32,500 bases of DNA from Neocallimastix lanati (nom. inval.) (GCA_016946835.1 JACVTC010000008.1:1330001-1362500); one strand, 5' to 3'. Numbered from the stretch's first letter, positions 1 to 10,946 are shown. Program-made: numbers and translations. Notes: generated by a model from the letters alone, not told the origin.

Positions 1-46
1 TAGTAATGATTTAAATTTTAAAATTACTATTAATTTTTTAATACAG

Positions 47-1307
47 GAAGTAAAATTATATCATTCAAATCTTGAGAGAGAAAGATTGGATACCCTTGCA
101 GATTTATATTCAATAATAGTTGCAGTGGAACATTTGGAAAAAGCATATATTAAATCTTCTATTTCTTTTGAAGAGTAATATAAATATATTAAATTATTTT
201 TAAATGAAAACATTTTTAACTTTTTTTTTTTTTTTTTTCAATGATATTATTATACAATTTTAATCATAAATTATAAACATAATATAATAAATAAAAAAGA
301 TACACACCAGCATGTTCTAACTTAATTTCGCAATTCAAGACCTGTCAAAATTTATTAGGAGATTCAGTAGTAAATGTTCAACATTTTATGAATGAATATA
401 AGGTAGTTCAAATTTAAATTTACATAAATTAAAATAACAAAGTAAATTATTTTGATATATCAATAAATAAATAAATAAAAAAAGAGAAGAATTAATGTTC
501 AACATTAAACAATATTATTATCAAATTTAATACATATTAAAAAATTTATATTATATTAAATATAATATAAATTTTTATTTTTGAATTATAAATTTTAATA
601 ATATAATAATTTATATTTAATTTATATTTGTAAATAATTGACATTTCTGATAAAAAAAAAATAAAATAAAATTATAAATAATAAAAAATTATTAACTAGT
701 TAAATTGTCCTTTGGCTGTAAATCGTTTATTAAGAGTTGGTGTTCCAGCAACTGTTGAACATGGTGTAGATAACAAAACTAATAAGGATGATGGAAAATA
801 TATTGCTAAGACTGTTCAAGTAATAATATGAAATCAATAATCAATTGAAATATTTTTTTTTTTTAAAAAAAATAAATTTATATAAATAAAAAATGTCTAT
901 TAATGTTACTAATAAATTATATTAAACATATATATTATGAAATAATATATTTAGAACTTCATTAATTTAATGGATAATTTAGAACTTAAAGTAAAAACTG
1001 TTGAAGCTCTTCATCCAATGCTTGTTGAACTTATTCAAAATATAAATAAAATAACACCTTCAGCAGAGACAAATGAATGTAAAGAAAAAGTTAAAAATTG
1101 GTAAGTATATTAAATTTAATATTTATTTTAAAATAATAAAATGAAAAGCAATTTGATTAATATCAAATTATAAAATCCAATTTTAATAGGCTAATTACAT
1201 TAAATAAAATGAGAGTATCTGATGAATTGAATGATGAACAAGTAAAACAACTTCGTTTTGATTTAGAAAATGGTTACAACCTCTTTATGAGATCATTAGA
1301 TGAATAA
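47..1307 (+). CDS. VPS28: VPS28, ESCRT-I complex subunit (5' end outside window)
   Basis: Core subunit of ESCRT-I, which sorts ubiquitinated cargo into multivesicular endosomes; in known VPS28 the N-terminal part binds TSG101/VPS37 and the C-terminal four-helix domain contacts ESCRT-II. Five exons are visible: 47-174, 300-402, 700-819, 955-1100 and 1190-1307 (204 codons plus stop), with phases that close. Bases 1-46 are the tail of an upstream intron ending in CAG, so only about 15 N-terminal residues are missing compared with the usual length of about 220 aa. Family hallmarks seen by eye are EVKLYHSNLERERLDTLADL, the LEKAYIK block, LNCPLAVNRL, the FINLMDNLELK helix and the C-terminal MRVSDELNDEQ, LRFDLE and YNLF segments. 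All line up in order with animal and fungal VPS28. The second exon opens after an A-rich AAG acceptor. I am very sure of the family; the first exon lies off the window. Confidence 0.95.
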
Positions 1308-1759
1308 ATAAAAAATATCAAATTTATATATAATATAATAATGGCTATATAAATAAAAATTTTTACCACATTTATCATTCTATAATAAAAATAAATATTT
1401 AACATTTTAAAATAAAATAAAAATACATTTAATAATAATAATGATAATAATTAAATAAAATAAAATATTCATTTGATAAATTCAAATAATAATAATAATA
1501 ATAGTAAAAATGTGTTGAAGAAATTTAGCATTAAAGCTTGCAGTAATAAAAAATTAATTATATATACAAAAGTATAAATATATAAAATATATAATTAAAA
1601 ATACAATTAATACATACTAAAAAAAAATTACATTTAATAATTCTATGTTTGCTTATTTCTATGTAGTATTAATAATAAACTACAAATCCGAATAAGAATA
1701 GGCATACTCAATATTAAAAAAATAAATAAATAGATAATAAAAATAAAAATAAAAATTAA

Positions 1760-1833
<74 letters not shown>

Positions 1834-2602
1834 TAAAAATAATAAATAATATATATATGTTATTGATGGTGTTTATCTTGTTTTGCTTCACTATTATAAA
1901 TTTAAAATTAATTATGATATGTATTAAATTAATAATTTCTAAAGAAAAAATGTTATTGTAAGGTTATTATTATTAAGTTTGTATGTAATGTATTAAAATA
2001 TATAATTAAAAAACAACAGAGTAATTATAAATTGATAAATAAATTGATATATAAATTAATAAATAAATAAATAGATAAATTAAAATGTAAAAAGTAATTA
2101 ATTAATTTATTTATTTATTTATTTATTATATTAGTAAAAAATAAATAAATAAGTAAATAAATAAACAATCAAAAAAGAAGGAAAATATATATATATTTAA
2201 TAATATTTAATATTAAAAATTTTATGTACATATTAGTATTGAAAATTTAATATATCATATTTATGTTCTATATTAATTATAATATTCAATTAAAATAAAA
2301 AAAAAAAAAAAAAAAATTTTTTTATAAATAAAAGTATAAAGAAATTAAATTTAAAATCTTTTTCATATTGATTATATATCTAAGAGAAGAAAGAAATTAA
2401 AGAGTAATTTATGTTTATTATATAAAATAGTAAAATATTAATTAATTTTTATTATAGCAAAATTTTATATAATAAAGAATAAAGATTAAAAATAAAAAAA
2501 AATATAATAATTAAATTTGTTTATTTAATTTTTATTTATGATTTTTCATCATCAATACTAAAGTCATATATAAATTTTATAGAAAATAAAATTATTAAAA
2601 AA
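1308..2602. other. Intergenic, A+T-rich
   Basis: Between the VPS28 stop and the SREK1-like start there is no supportable coding sequence. It holds the VPS28 3' untranslated region, an (AAT)n tract, TTTA/AAAT tetranucleotide runs near 2040-2165 and an A-run followed by a T-run near 2299-2322. Open frames here are poly-isoleucine translations of the microsatellite. Confidence 0.8.
1761..1829. repeat. (AAT)n microsatellite
   Basis: About 23 uninterrupted AAT units, flanked by AAAAT-rich sequence. Similar shorter tracts of the same trinucleotide occur at about 4148-4182 and 5358-5406. Confidence 0.95.
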
Positions 2603-4981
2603 ATGTTTAATAATGAAAATACAATAAAGGTAATTATAATTTAAAAATGTATAATATAGAATTATTATCTATTTTTTTTTCCAATATTATTTTTTAAATT
2701 AACAAATTAAAAAAATTTCTATAATTTTTTATAAATATTACTTTAATGTTATTCACATACTTTATATTAAATTTCTTATTGATATACATATTTTATTATA
2801 AGAATATTATTATTTAGTATATTTATTATATATGTTGATATCAAAGTAATTTAGTATTTATATATACATATCTTTATTCTTCTTTTTATTTTATTTTAAA
2901 ATATTTCATTATATTTTATTATTATTATTATTATTATTATAATCTATTATAAAATGTATCATATAATGTATATGCAAAAATTATACGAGTTATATATTAC
3001 TTTATTTTTTTATATATTATATCTTCTCTATAATTTTTCTATATTATATATATTTTTATATATATTTCTATTTATTTTATACATATTATATTAAAATCAT
3101 ACCCAAAATATAATACAAGTTATTATACAATTTATTTATTTTATTTAAATTTATTTAATTTTATATATATAAAAATAAAAGGCTACAAATATATCAACAT
3201 TTGCTTCTGAGCAGATGGTTCACCAAATATTTGAATATATTGGAAAAATAAAATCTTTAAAATTATATCCAAAGTAATTAAAAATTTTAATAAAAAGATA
3301 AAATTAATTTATAGTATAACTTAAAAAATATATTAAATATTTTTATTTAATAAAATTAATTTATTATATTATTATATATATATAATTGAATATATCCATT
3401 AAAGCCCTGGTTTAGAAGGTGGTAAAGAATGTTTAATTGAATATGAAGATAGCGAAGCCGCAGGTTTAGCTCTTCATCTTTCTGGTACTAAATTATATGA
3501 TAGAGTTTTTGAAGTTAAAATAAGAACTGTTGAGGAAATTGAACAGCAAAAACAAATTTTAGCAATTAGTAGTATGTTTAATACTCCACCAGCTTTAAAT
3601 CCAATTTTACAACCAAATATTACTGTTGAAAAAGCTAATGAAATTGCAAGAACCGTTTATGTTGGTAATTTAAATACAAGTATTACTGAAAAAGAATTGA
3701 TGGATTTCTTTTCTGTTTGTGGTCCAATTTCATATGCAAAGGTATAAATTGTTTATTTTAAATAATATATATATATATAAGTAAATCAATTAAAATAAGA
3801 TTTTAAATTTTAATATATAATTTTGTAAAATAAAAGATGGCAGGTGATGTTTCACATCCATCAAGATTTGCTTTCTTAGAATTTGGTAATTATTTCTTTC
3901 TTTTTTTTTTTTTTTTTTAATTTTTTTTTTTTTTTAAAAAAAAAAAGGTTTTAATTGTAAATTTTATTAGAAATAGAAAAATCATAAAAGAAATTTTTAT
4001 AAATTTGAATATTATTTTAATAAAATAAATTTTAATATCATAAAAACTTATAGCCACCATTGATGCTGCAAAGAATGCTATGAATATGTCTGGAACATTT
4101 TTCAGAGATAAAATCATTAAGTAAATATTTTATTTATTTATATATATATAAAATAATAATAATAATAATAATAATAATAATTTATATTTATGTATAATTC
4201 TTAATATTTATACTATTATACTTCATATTGTAATATGATAAATTAAGGGTTAATCACTCAAATAATGTTATTAACAAAGGTATTAAAAAGAATGAGTCTC
4301 AAGAAATGATTGAAGCTTTAAAGGGAGTAAAAGAAGTAGAAATGTTGATCAATAGAAAATATTCAGAAATTCCAGCTGAACCCAATAATCAATTAAAAAT
4401 AGTTGGTTCTTCTGGAAATCCAGAAATAGCACCAGGATTAAATGATAAACCAGAAGGAAAACTCATTCCAGGTTCTGAAATACCTAAAGAATTAGATAAA
4501 CCACATCATTCAAGATCAAGATCAAGATCAAGATCTCGTGAGCATTCTCGTCGTTTGAGATCAAGATCCAGATCTAGATCTGACTACTACAGATATGTAC
4601 ACAGCAGAAGAGATAGAGAACGTGAAAGAGATCGTGAGAGAGACAGAGAAAGAGATAGAGATAGAGAACGTCGTCATAAAGAACGTTATGAAAGAGAATT
4701 AGAAAGAGAACATGAATTAATGAGAGAAAGAGAAAGAGAAAGAGGTATAATTTAAAATAAATAAAATATTATGTATAAATTATTAATTAATATAAAAAAT
4801 AATTACTATAATAAGTATAAAAAAAATTTTTGTATTTTATTTATTCTTTTTTTTTTTTTTTTTTTTTTTATTAAATATTAAATTTAATATAATAGAAAGA
4901 AGACGTAGAGAATCTCGTTCAAGGTCTTCATCACGTAGAAAGAGATACAGTGATAGAGAAAGAGATCATTACAGAAGATAA
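2603..4981 (+). CDS. SREK1-like SR-related splicing regulator (two RRMs and RS/RE tail)
   Basis: Predicted 384-aa nuclear splicing regulator resembling animal SREK1 (SRrp86/SFRS12). Exons: 2603-2629, 3182-3273, 3405-3741, 3837-3885, 4054-4120, 4248-4744, 4896-4981. A tiny first exon (9 codons) is followed by a 552-bp intron. An N-terminal RRM-like domain (about aa 8-87) contains TNISTFASEQM and GKIKSLKLYP. A canonical RRM (about aa 122-192) has RNP2 VYVGNL and RNP1 RFAFLEF, then IIKVNHSNN, the linker signature that follows the RRM in SREK1, and EMIEALKGVKEVEMLI, matching the SREK1 helix after it. From about aa 278 to the end the protein is RS dipeptides followed by R-E/R-D repeats, typical of phosphorylated SR tails. 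The start ATG is the only one giving a phase-0 splice into the RRM; it is short, so an alternative upstream exon cannot be excluded. The symbol is left empty because orthology in fungi is not certain. Confidence 0.85.
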
Positions 4982-5357
4982 ATTTGTTTTAATTTATTCC
5001 TACGTATATCTAATTATTAATAATAAATAATAATTTAAAATTTATATATATATTTTTTTTTTATATTTTTTGATTTTTATATAATAGGGTAAAATTAATA
5101 TATTAATATGTTAATGCATTAAATTCATATTAATTTTTTTTTATTATATTTATTATTTTCCTTATATTCTATTTTTATATAAATATATATTATTTTGTTA
5201 TTATTATAATTATTATTATTATTTTTTATCATGTAATTTATATATGTTATAATAATTTTAATATTAAACTTACATATATTATATAAAAATAAAAAATAAT
5301 AACCTTACTTATATATTATATATATTTTTTATTTATTTATTTTTTTTATTTTATTTA

Positions 5358-5407
<50 letters not shown>

Positions 5408-5863
5408 TGAGATAATTATTTAAATATATGGTATTAATAAATAAAATAGTAATATATTCAAATAAAATATTACAAGTATATATCACCATATTTGAAAATT
5501 TAGATAATTAAGTGTATAAATAGTATATATTGAAATGAAATTTTAATCAAGTTTGTTATATTCTATATTTTATTTAATACTTATAAATTTATTTTTAAAT
5601 CATAATACATATAAATAATAGTAAATAATATAATCTGTTTAGGGAGAGTGTCCAATAATTTTTTTTTTTTTTTTTTACTTTATAAATGTTACTTCTTTGA
5701 AATATTTCATTAAATTTCTTTAAAATAAATAATTTAAGTTACCATCATTATACCATAATTTCTGTAAATTTTTCATTATATTACCCTTATATTGACATTT
5801 TTTATAGTTTTTATAAATTTTGGTAAATTTAATTTTTATTTATTTATTAATTGATTTTTCTTT

Positions 5864-5899
<36 letters not shown>

Positions 5900-6053
5900 A
5901 TATATATTTATTATGTATTTTTTAATTTATAATTCATAAATAATATTTTAATTAATAAATAAAGCAATAGTGATAGAATTGAATAAATTATATCTCAGGA
6001 ATAAAATTTTTAATTCTTTTTTCTTTTTTTTTAAAAAAAGAAAAAGAATTTTC
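4982..6053. other. Intergenic, A+T-rich
   Basis: No gene seen. Contains an (AAT)n run, a poly-T stretch at about 5866-5893 and, at its right edge (about 6012-6049), an imperfect inverted repeat of pyrimidine- and purine-rich arms (AATTCTTTTTTC... and ...GAAAAAGAATT) that precedes the first LINE-derived coding sequence. Confidence 0.75.
5358..5406. repeat. (AAT)n microsatellite
   Basis: About 16 AAT units downstream of the SREK1-like gene. Confidence 0.95.
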
Positions 6054-6132
6054 CTCATGGGGTTCACTGAAGGAAAGCCATCTTAATTCTTGTGGTACCG
6101 AGGTTGATGATAAGAAAAAAATCAAAACATTA
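6054..6132 (+). pseudogene. Old LINE ORF2 remnant (linker region), left half of an interrupted copy
   Basis: Reads SWGSLKESHLNSC...KKKIKTL, then a stop and NEWF across the insertion target. This resembles the segment between the endonuclease and reverse transcriptase of non-LTR retrotransposons, where a W-x-x-L-K block and a later (N)EWF/D block are common. The copy is interrupted at 6133-6146 by a younger LINE and resumes at 7271-7284, after which it is too decayed to follow with confidence (possible pieces to about 7455). Assignment to a LINE is by motif resemblance only. Confidence 0.5.
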
Positions 6133-6146
6133 TGAAATGAATGGTT
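6133..6146. repeat. 14-bp target-site duplication, left copy
   Basis: The sequence TGAAATGAATGGTT occurs here and again, without mismatch, at 7271-7284 directly after a 32-base poly(A) tail. Such a long variable duplication is the expected product of target-primed reverse transcription. Confidence 0.93.
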
Positions 6147-6998
6147 ATTAGATCTATTCCCAAAATGCCTTATTATTCCTGGACTAAAGAATCTAGAACA
6201 CTGTATAAAAAAATCAAAAAATTTAAATGTGAAAAATATGACGATATTTTAGAACGTTACTGGAAATCAGTTTCCAAATTTCAAGATATTAAAGGTCAAA
6301 ACTACGACAGTAATAAGTTCTCAAACAATAAAGCTATAACTATCCTTAGCTTAAAATATCCCCAATTCAACTTAGGGTTTTCGTGGATTATACATTTACG
6401 CTGTGGTTATAAATACAATATTACTATTGCTATTAGAATGGGTAGAGTTTCAGAAGATTGTCCCAAGTCTTGCCCCTGTTGTGGCGAAGGTAACCAATCT
6501 TTTGAACATTGGATTTTTAAATGCGATGCTCTTGCATCTTTTAGATGGAATTCTTTAAATTTCATCAATGATCTCTATGTTTTATTCCTTAGGAAGATTA
6601 GAGCGTTTAATCCTCTTTCTTCTTATGACTCTATTTCTGATTTTGAAGATTATATCAATCATTATATATACTTGTTCCTTCTTGGTGGGACTTTAGTTTT
6701 AAATGAGCTGCATTTCGATAGTGGGGAACAGTGACAATTAAATGAACTACTTTTCAAAGGTTCATCTGAGTCACCTGTTTCAAAAATTGTGGGCTTGGCG
6801 GAATTCTTAACAAGAGTAATACCTATCATGAGTAGTTCGTTTGAATTATTATTTGATAGGTATTGTAAAATACCAAACTTAACCAAGAGCGTCGACGTCG
6901 TACTGATAAGGCATAATGATAATACAGGATCATCATCTATTTCTACGAAGGGTGAATATCGTCCTAGTGGTTCAATGATGAATCCGGGGAGAGTTTAG
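6147..6998 (+). pseudogene. LINE ORF2 C-terminal region with zinc-binding (zf-RVT-like) motif
   Basis: The open frame can be read from an ATG at 6141, but that ATG lies in the target-site duplication and so belongs to the host site, not to the element. Counting from that ATG, a CX2CX8HX4C zinc-binding pattern is visible at residues 111, 114, 123 and 128 (about 6471-6524), inside CPCCGEGNQSFEHWIFKC, typical of the domain after the reverse transcriptase in several LINE clades. Upstream of it the phrase FSWIIHLRCGYKYN resembles the thumb/connection region of the same families. A single TGA at 6732-6734 interrupts the frame; downstream the same frame stays open to TAG 6996-6998. No reverse transcriptase catalytic motif is present in this truncated copy. 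Confidence 0.85.
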
Positions 6999-7235
6999 TG
7001 GACACCACACTATCTATTTTAAAGATGTTACTTCTAGGTTTTATTTCTTTTTTATTTGTTAGGAAGGGAAAAATTCCCGCACAGTACAACGTGCCGAAAT
7101 ACATAGTATTTTTGAGCTTTTTTATTTTTTATTTTTTAAATTTTTTTTTATTTTTAATTTCAAATGTACTTTTCAACCTACATGTATTTTTTATAATAAA
7201 ATTAATAAAGTTATGGAAGTGTATTCTCTTCCCTG

Positions 7236-7270
<35 letters not shown>
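6147..7270 (+). mobile_element. 5'-truncated LINE (non-LTR retrotransposon) insertion
   Basis: A 1124-bp insertion bounded by the 14-bp duplication, ending in A32 (7239-7270) and carrying the C-terminal part of a LINE ORF2 plus about 240 bp of 3' untranslated sequence. It has visibly higher G+C than its surroundings. The left boundary is abrupt inside coding sequence, so the copy is 5'-truncated, as most LINE insertions are. It landed in an older LINE remnant. The perfect target duplication and long pure A-tail point to a recent event. Confidence 0.9.
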
Positions 7271-7272
<2 letters not shown>

Positions 7273-7284
7273 AAATGAATGGTT
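7271..7284. repeat. 14-bp target-site duplication, right copy
   Basis: Identical to 6133-6146; it follows the poly(A) tail with no intervening base. Confidence 0.93.
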
Positions 7285-7570
7285 TTGATATAATTGCCTA
7301 TGCAATTTTTTGTAATTGATACTATTTATTAAAGTTATTAATTGATTTTTAAAAAAATTATAAGAAAAAGTATAATTTTTCTTTCATGTATCCCTTTAAA
7401 TCTTGGTTTGAAAGTAGACAATGGGAATACTTAAGTAAAAATAATTTCAAATTGTAAAAAAAAAAAATTATTCATGGAATTGTTAAAAAATGCATTGTAT
7501 TAATGTATAAAACTACTTCATCCTAAATATTAACTATAATAATAATAGGGATTATTTAAAGGTTATTTAT

Positions 7571-8950
7571 ATGACTACAAAATACTTAAAACCTGTTAAA
7601 AAAATTAATTGGGAGATCACTTCAAGGATTCGCATATTTAGCAGTATAAATTACAAAAGAACTAGATTTTATTTTGAACTCAATATTCCTATTTCTTATA
7701 ATTTTCAATATACTGATCTCTTCTCGAATACTCCTTATTTTAACCTTTGTATTAGCTGGGATATTAACGGTTTGGAACTTTGAAAAACGTGATCGACTTT
7801 AATCATTTTAATTCAATTTTTTAATCCTATTTGTATTTGTCTTGATGAAGTTGATAAAAGTTCATTCATGAAATCTTTCTCTAATGCCTATCCATTTCTC
7901 AATTATTATAGAACAGTATTGATAGATGAAGACATGAAAATCCCTGGTAAGGACTACTTTTATATTGATATCCACAATTTCTGCCAATTCAATAATAATA
8001 ATTTAGAATATAGATATATATATTATCAGTAAATATAGTTTTCTTTTGGGGTATTAGATATTCACTAGTGACTAAACAGATACTTAATGATCTTATTCTT
8101 AGAATTTCTTTTCAATGGTTTATTATGAATTTATAAGATAGTCGCCAGTCTACTTGGTTTAATGATGGAAAGAATTCTTATATTAACCTTAGAGTTGTTA
8201 ACGATAGATTAAGAAGATTTTCTGAATATTACTTCTGTATTCAACTCTTTAATGATATCTCGGACCATTTATCACTTATTCTTTCTTGTGAAAAAAATAT
8301 CACCTGATCTCTCCACAGAATCCAAGTTTCTTTCTGATTATATTATTATTATTAAAAGAAACATTAAGATAATTAGATTTAAAATTTGGATTCATTATAT
8401 TGAAGAATGATTTTTAAAAAATGGCACCTAACGTGATTTATCTCGATTTAAGAAAATATCTAAACCTTCTTACTCTCCTTCCCAATCACCTATGTACATA
8501 AAAATAAAACGGGTAATGTTCTAGTATCTCAAGTGGATCAACTCAATCATTTTGTGAAATACTATGAAAATTTTGTTTCTGATATAACCAGTCAAAGTCT
8601 TAATGAAAATTATTAAAAGGAATACTGAGAAATTCTTCTTCTCTTCAAGAATCATAGAACATTGATCAACCAATTTTTATGTCAGAAATTTACTCTATTG
8701 TTCTTTCAATGAAAAATAACAAAAGCACTTGCTCTTGATGTTATACTAACAGAATATTTTAAAACATTTTTCAATTATAAGAGTAGCGCTTCTTCTCAGA
8801 ATGATTATAATCAAGTAGTTACTTATCCCGATTGTATAAAATATTTATTTTTATTATGTAATAATCTTTGCGATGGTAACTTCCCTGATGAATGGAATTC
8901 TGTTTCTGTATTTTCCATTCCAAAGAAAGAGGATTGTTTGTCTATGTCTA
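7571..8950 (+). pseudogene. LINE ORF2 fragment: endonuclease, linker and start of reverse transcriptase
   Basis: A decayed but collinear ORF2. An ATG-initiated 70-codon open frame ends in ISWDINGLEL (about 7750-7780), the opening motif of the APE-type endonuclease of LINEs. After a stop and frame change it continues with NPICICLDEV (the region of the catalytic Glu) and later ISDHLSLILS (about 8258-8290, the SDH catalytic motif). A linker follows with KISKPSYSPSQSP and the GNVLVSQVDQLNHFVKYYEN block. It then enters the first reverse transcriptase block, where FPDEWNSVSVFSIPKKED corresponds to the conserved P-x-W...P-x-x-K-K-x-D segment. Everything after SMSNY (about 8950) is missing and replaced by Thr-rich sequence. 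Multiple stops and frameshifts show it is dead. Confidence 0.82.
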
Positions 8951-10333
8951 ACTACTGCATCAACTACTATATCAATTACAACAATATCATCTATTACTTC
9001 TATTAATAACTACAGTTCCATCTTTATTAACTTTCACTTCAACTTCTGCTAATACTACTACTACTATACTACAAGTATATTAATTCCAACTACTACTACT
9101 ATTACTATTACTACTACTGCTACTAATACTACCATTACTATTAATACTACTACTACTACTAATATTACTATTATAATTCAAACTATTACTACAACTACTA
9201 CTACTATTACTAATATCAATATTACAATTCCAATTGCTACTATTACTACTATTAATGCCACTATTACAATTCCAATTACTACTATTGCCACTTATAATAC
9301 AATTCCAATTGTTACTATTACTACTACTACTATTAATGTTACTGCTAGTACTACTTCATCAATTCCAATTCTATTACTATCACTTCTTCAACAATTTCAA
9401 GTTTTACAATTGCTACAACAATAAATCCAACTACCATTACAACTATTAATTCTACCACTACAACCCAAAATATTTATAACAAAAAAATTACTACAACAAA
9501 AAAAATACTACATAGATTAGAACAATTAAAAAGATTTCAATTTCTATTGCTTCAGGAAGAAGTGGATCTGAATAAGGTTGATGTTCAAAGTACATTGAAT
9601 GCAATATATAACTACTATTATGGTAAATCCTAAGGTTATATAATTAATTTATTCCTTATAGATATAAAATAATATATATATATATATTAATTATATAAAC
9701 AATAGTAATTAAAAAAAAGTTAAAAAAAAAATTGAGTATTCAATTATTATATAATATGTAAAATATATTTTGTTTTTTTTTTAAATATATATTATATAAT
9801 AAATCATATAACACTTATTAATATATTTATAGTACTTTTTAACATATTTTAGCATATCCCTCATGAATTATTTAAAAAAGTGTATTACGTAAATTATATA
9901 TGTATTAATATAAATCAGGTACAATAATTTAAATCTTGAGAATATATTTACTAATACTTATTTATTTCTTTTTTTTTAAAAAAAAAAAATAAAAATATAT
10001 ATATAATAATAATAATTCATAAAAAAAGATTTTCAATTCAATATTAATAAATTAGTGTTAATAAAAAAAAAAATTATTTATAATAAGATTAATAAAAGTA
10101 ATGATATATTATTGTTTTATTTATTTATTTTTATTAGTAATTAATATATTTAATTTGTAATCATTATTATATATTATTTATTATTTGTTGTATCAGTTCT
10201 TGAAGTAGAATGTAATTTTAAAATAGTATCAGAGCCACCAATAGCAACTAAATATAATGATAAAGATAATAAACGAAAAAATATCCTAGAATTTAACAGA
10301 AGAATCATAGTGATCACTAAAAAACATATGTAG
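8951..10333 (+). pseudogene. Thr/Ile/Ser-rich low-complexity gene or gene fragment with spliced 3' exon
   Basis: From 8951 the DNA is ACT/ATT-rich and encodes runs of Thr, Ile and Ser. The Thr-rich reading changes frame near 9006, 9053 and 9370, so the 5' part looks broken or misassembled. From about 9370 one frame stays open through TIATTINPTTITT to a non-repetitive stretch containing ILHRLEQLKRF, LLLQEEVDLNKVDVQ and NAIYNYYY. A donor GTAAAT follows at 9623, and a 573-bp intron ends in CAG at 10196. The phase fits an exon 10197-10333 reading LEVECNFKIVSEPP...EFNRRIIVITKKHM, then TAG. Whether this was a surface or cell-wall-type protein cannot be told: no signal peptide or membrane segment is visible. 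I do not recognise the C-terminal domain. It could be a live gene whose 5' end was overwritten, or a pseudogene. Confidence 0.5.
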
Positions 10334-10356
10334 ACTAAATGATAACCGTTTTAATG

Positions 10357-10359
<3 letters not shown>

Positions 10360-10386
<27 letters not shown>
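10360..10386. repeat. Poly(A) run
   Basis: About 27 consecutive A, located between the end of the Thr-rich gene's last exon and an opposite-strand coding fragment. It could be a retrotransposition tail, but no duplication flanking it was found. Confidence 0.6.
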
Positions 10387-10387
<1 letters not shown>

Positions 10388-10389
<2 letters not shown>

Positions 10390-10516
10390 ATTTATTATAA
10401 AATGTTAAATGTAATTTAATTGATGAACCTTCTTTTATTTTTGGATCCCATATTCTTCTAAATTTATCTGAAAGATCAGTAGAAAGAATATTACTATGAA
10501 TTGAAAAGTCAATACA
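10388..10516 (-). pseudogene. Short coding-like fragment, C-terminal exon or remnant
   Basis: Reads CIDFSIHSNILSTDLSDKF, RRIWDPKIKEGSSIKLHLTF and YNK, then TGA: a compositionally normal protein stretch in the middle of A+T-rich DNA. I see no partner exon with a convincing splice site upstream on the minus strand, and I do not recognise the family. It may be a remnant of a gene disrupted by the nearby transposons, or chance. Confidence 0.3.
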
Positions 10517-10812
10517 ATTGATAATTTTTTTATAATTCTATTATTTTATAATAATCAATAATGATAAATTTAAAATAAAATTTTTATAATTTAATATCTC
10601 CTAAATTCTAATAACATTGAACCAATAAAACAATATATTTTATCTTCTATTAAATTATAATTATTATAGTAATAATAATAACGATAATAATTATTATTAA
10701 TTTATTAGTAGTAGTAATAATTGTTGTAATAATAGTATTAGTATGTTTACTATGTTACTTTCATTAAATAAAAAAAAATTTAATAAAAATTTAATATTTG
10801 GAAATTAAAATA

Positions 10813-10815
10813 TAA

Positions 10816-10885
<70 letters not shown>

Positions 10886-10886
10886 G
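10813..10886. repeat. (ATT)n microsatellite
   Basis: About 24 ATT units with one GTT near the end, ending about 50 bp left of the first MULE insertion. Confidence 0.9.
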
Positions 10887-10937
10887 TTATTATTATTATT
10901 TTAATTTTTATTTTTAAATATAAAATTTCATTAATTA

Positions 10938-10946
10938 TTTGAGATA
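10938..10946. repeat. 9-bp target-site duplication of MULE copy 1, left
   Basis: TTTGAGATA here is repeated exactly at 13156-13164, each copy directly outside the terminal inverted repeats. Nine base pairs is the usual duplication length for Mutator-like elements. Confidence 0.88.

Noticed and set aside
1643-1891. Poly-isoleucine open frame on the minus strand
   Set aside because: Translation of an (AAT)n microsatellite in intergenic DNA. The same applies to the Ile/Phe frames near 17641-17850 and the Met-Ile frame near 24075-24293.
9234-9449. Leu-rich 71-aa open frame
   Set aside because: It is the wrong frame of the ACT/ATT-rich stretch; the neighbouring frames give the Thr-rich reading that connects to the non-repetitive C-terminus.
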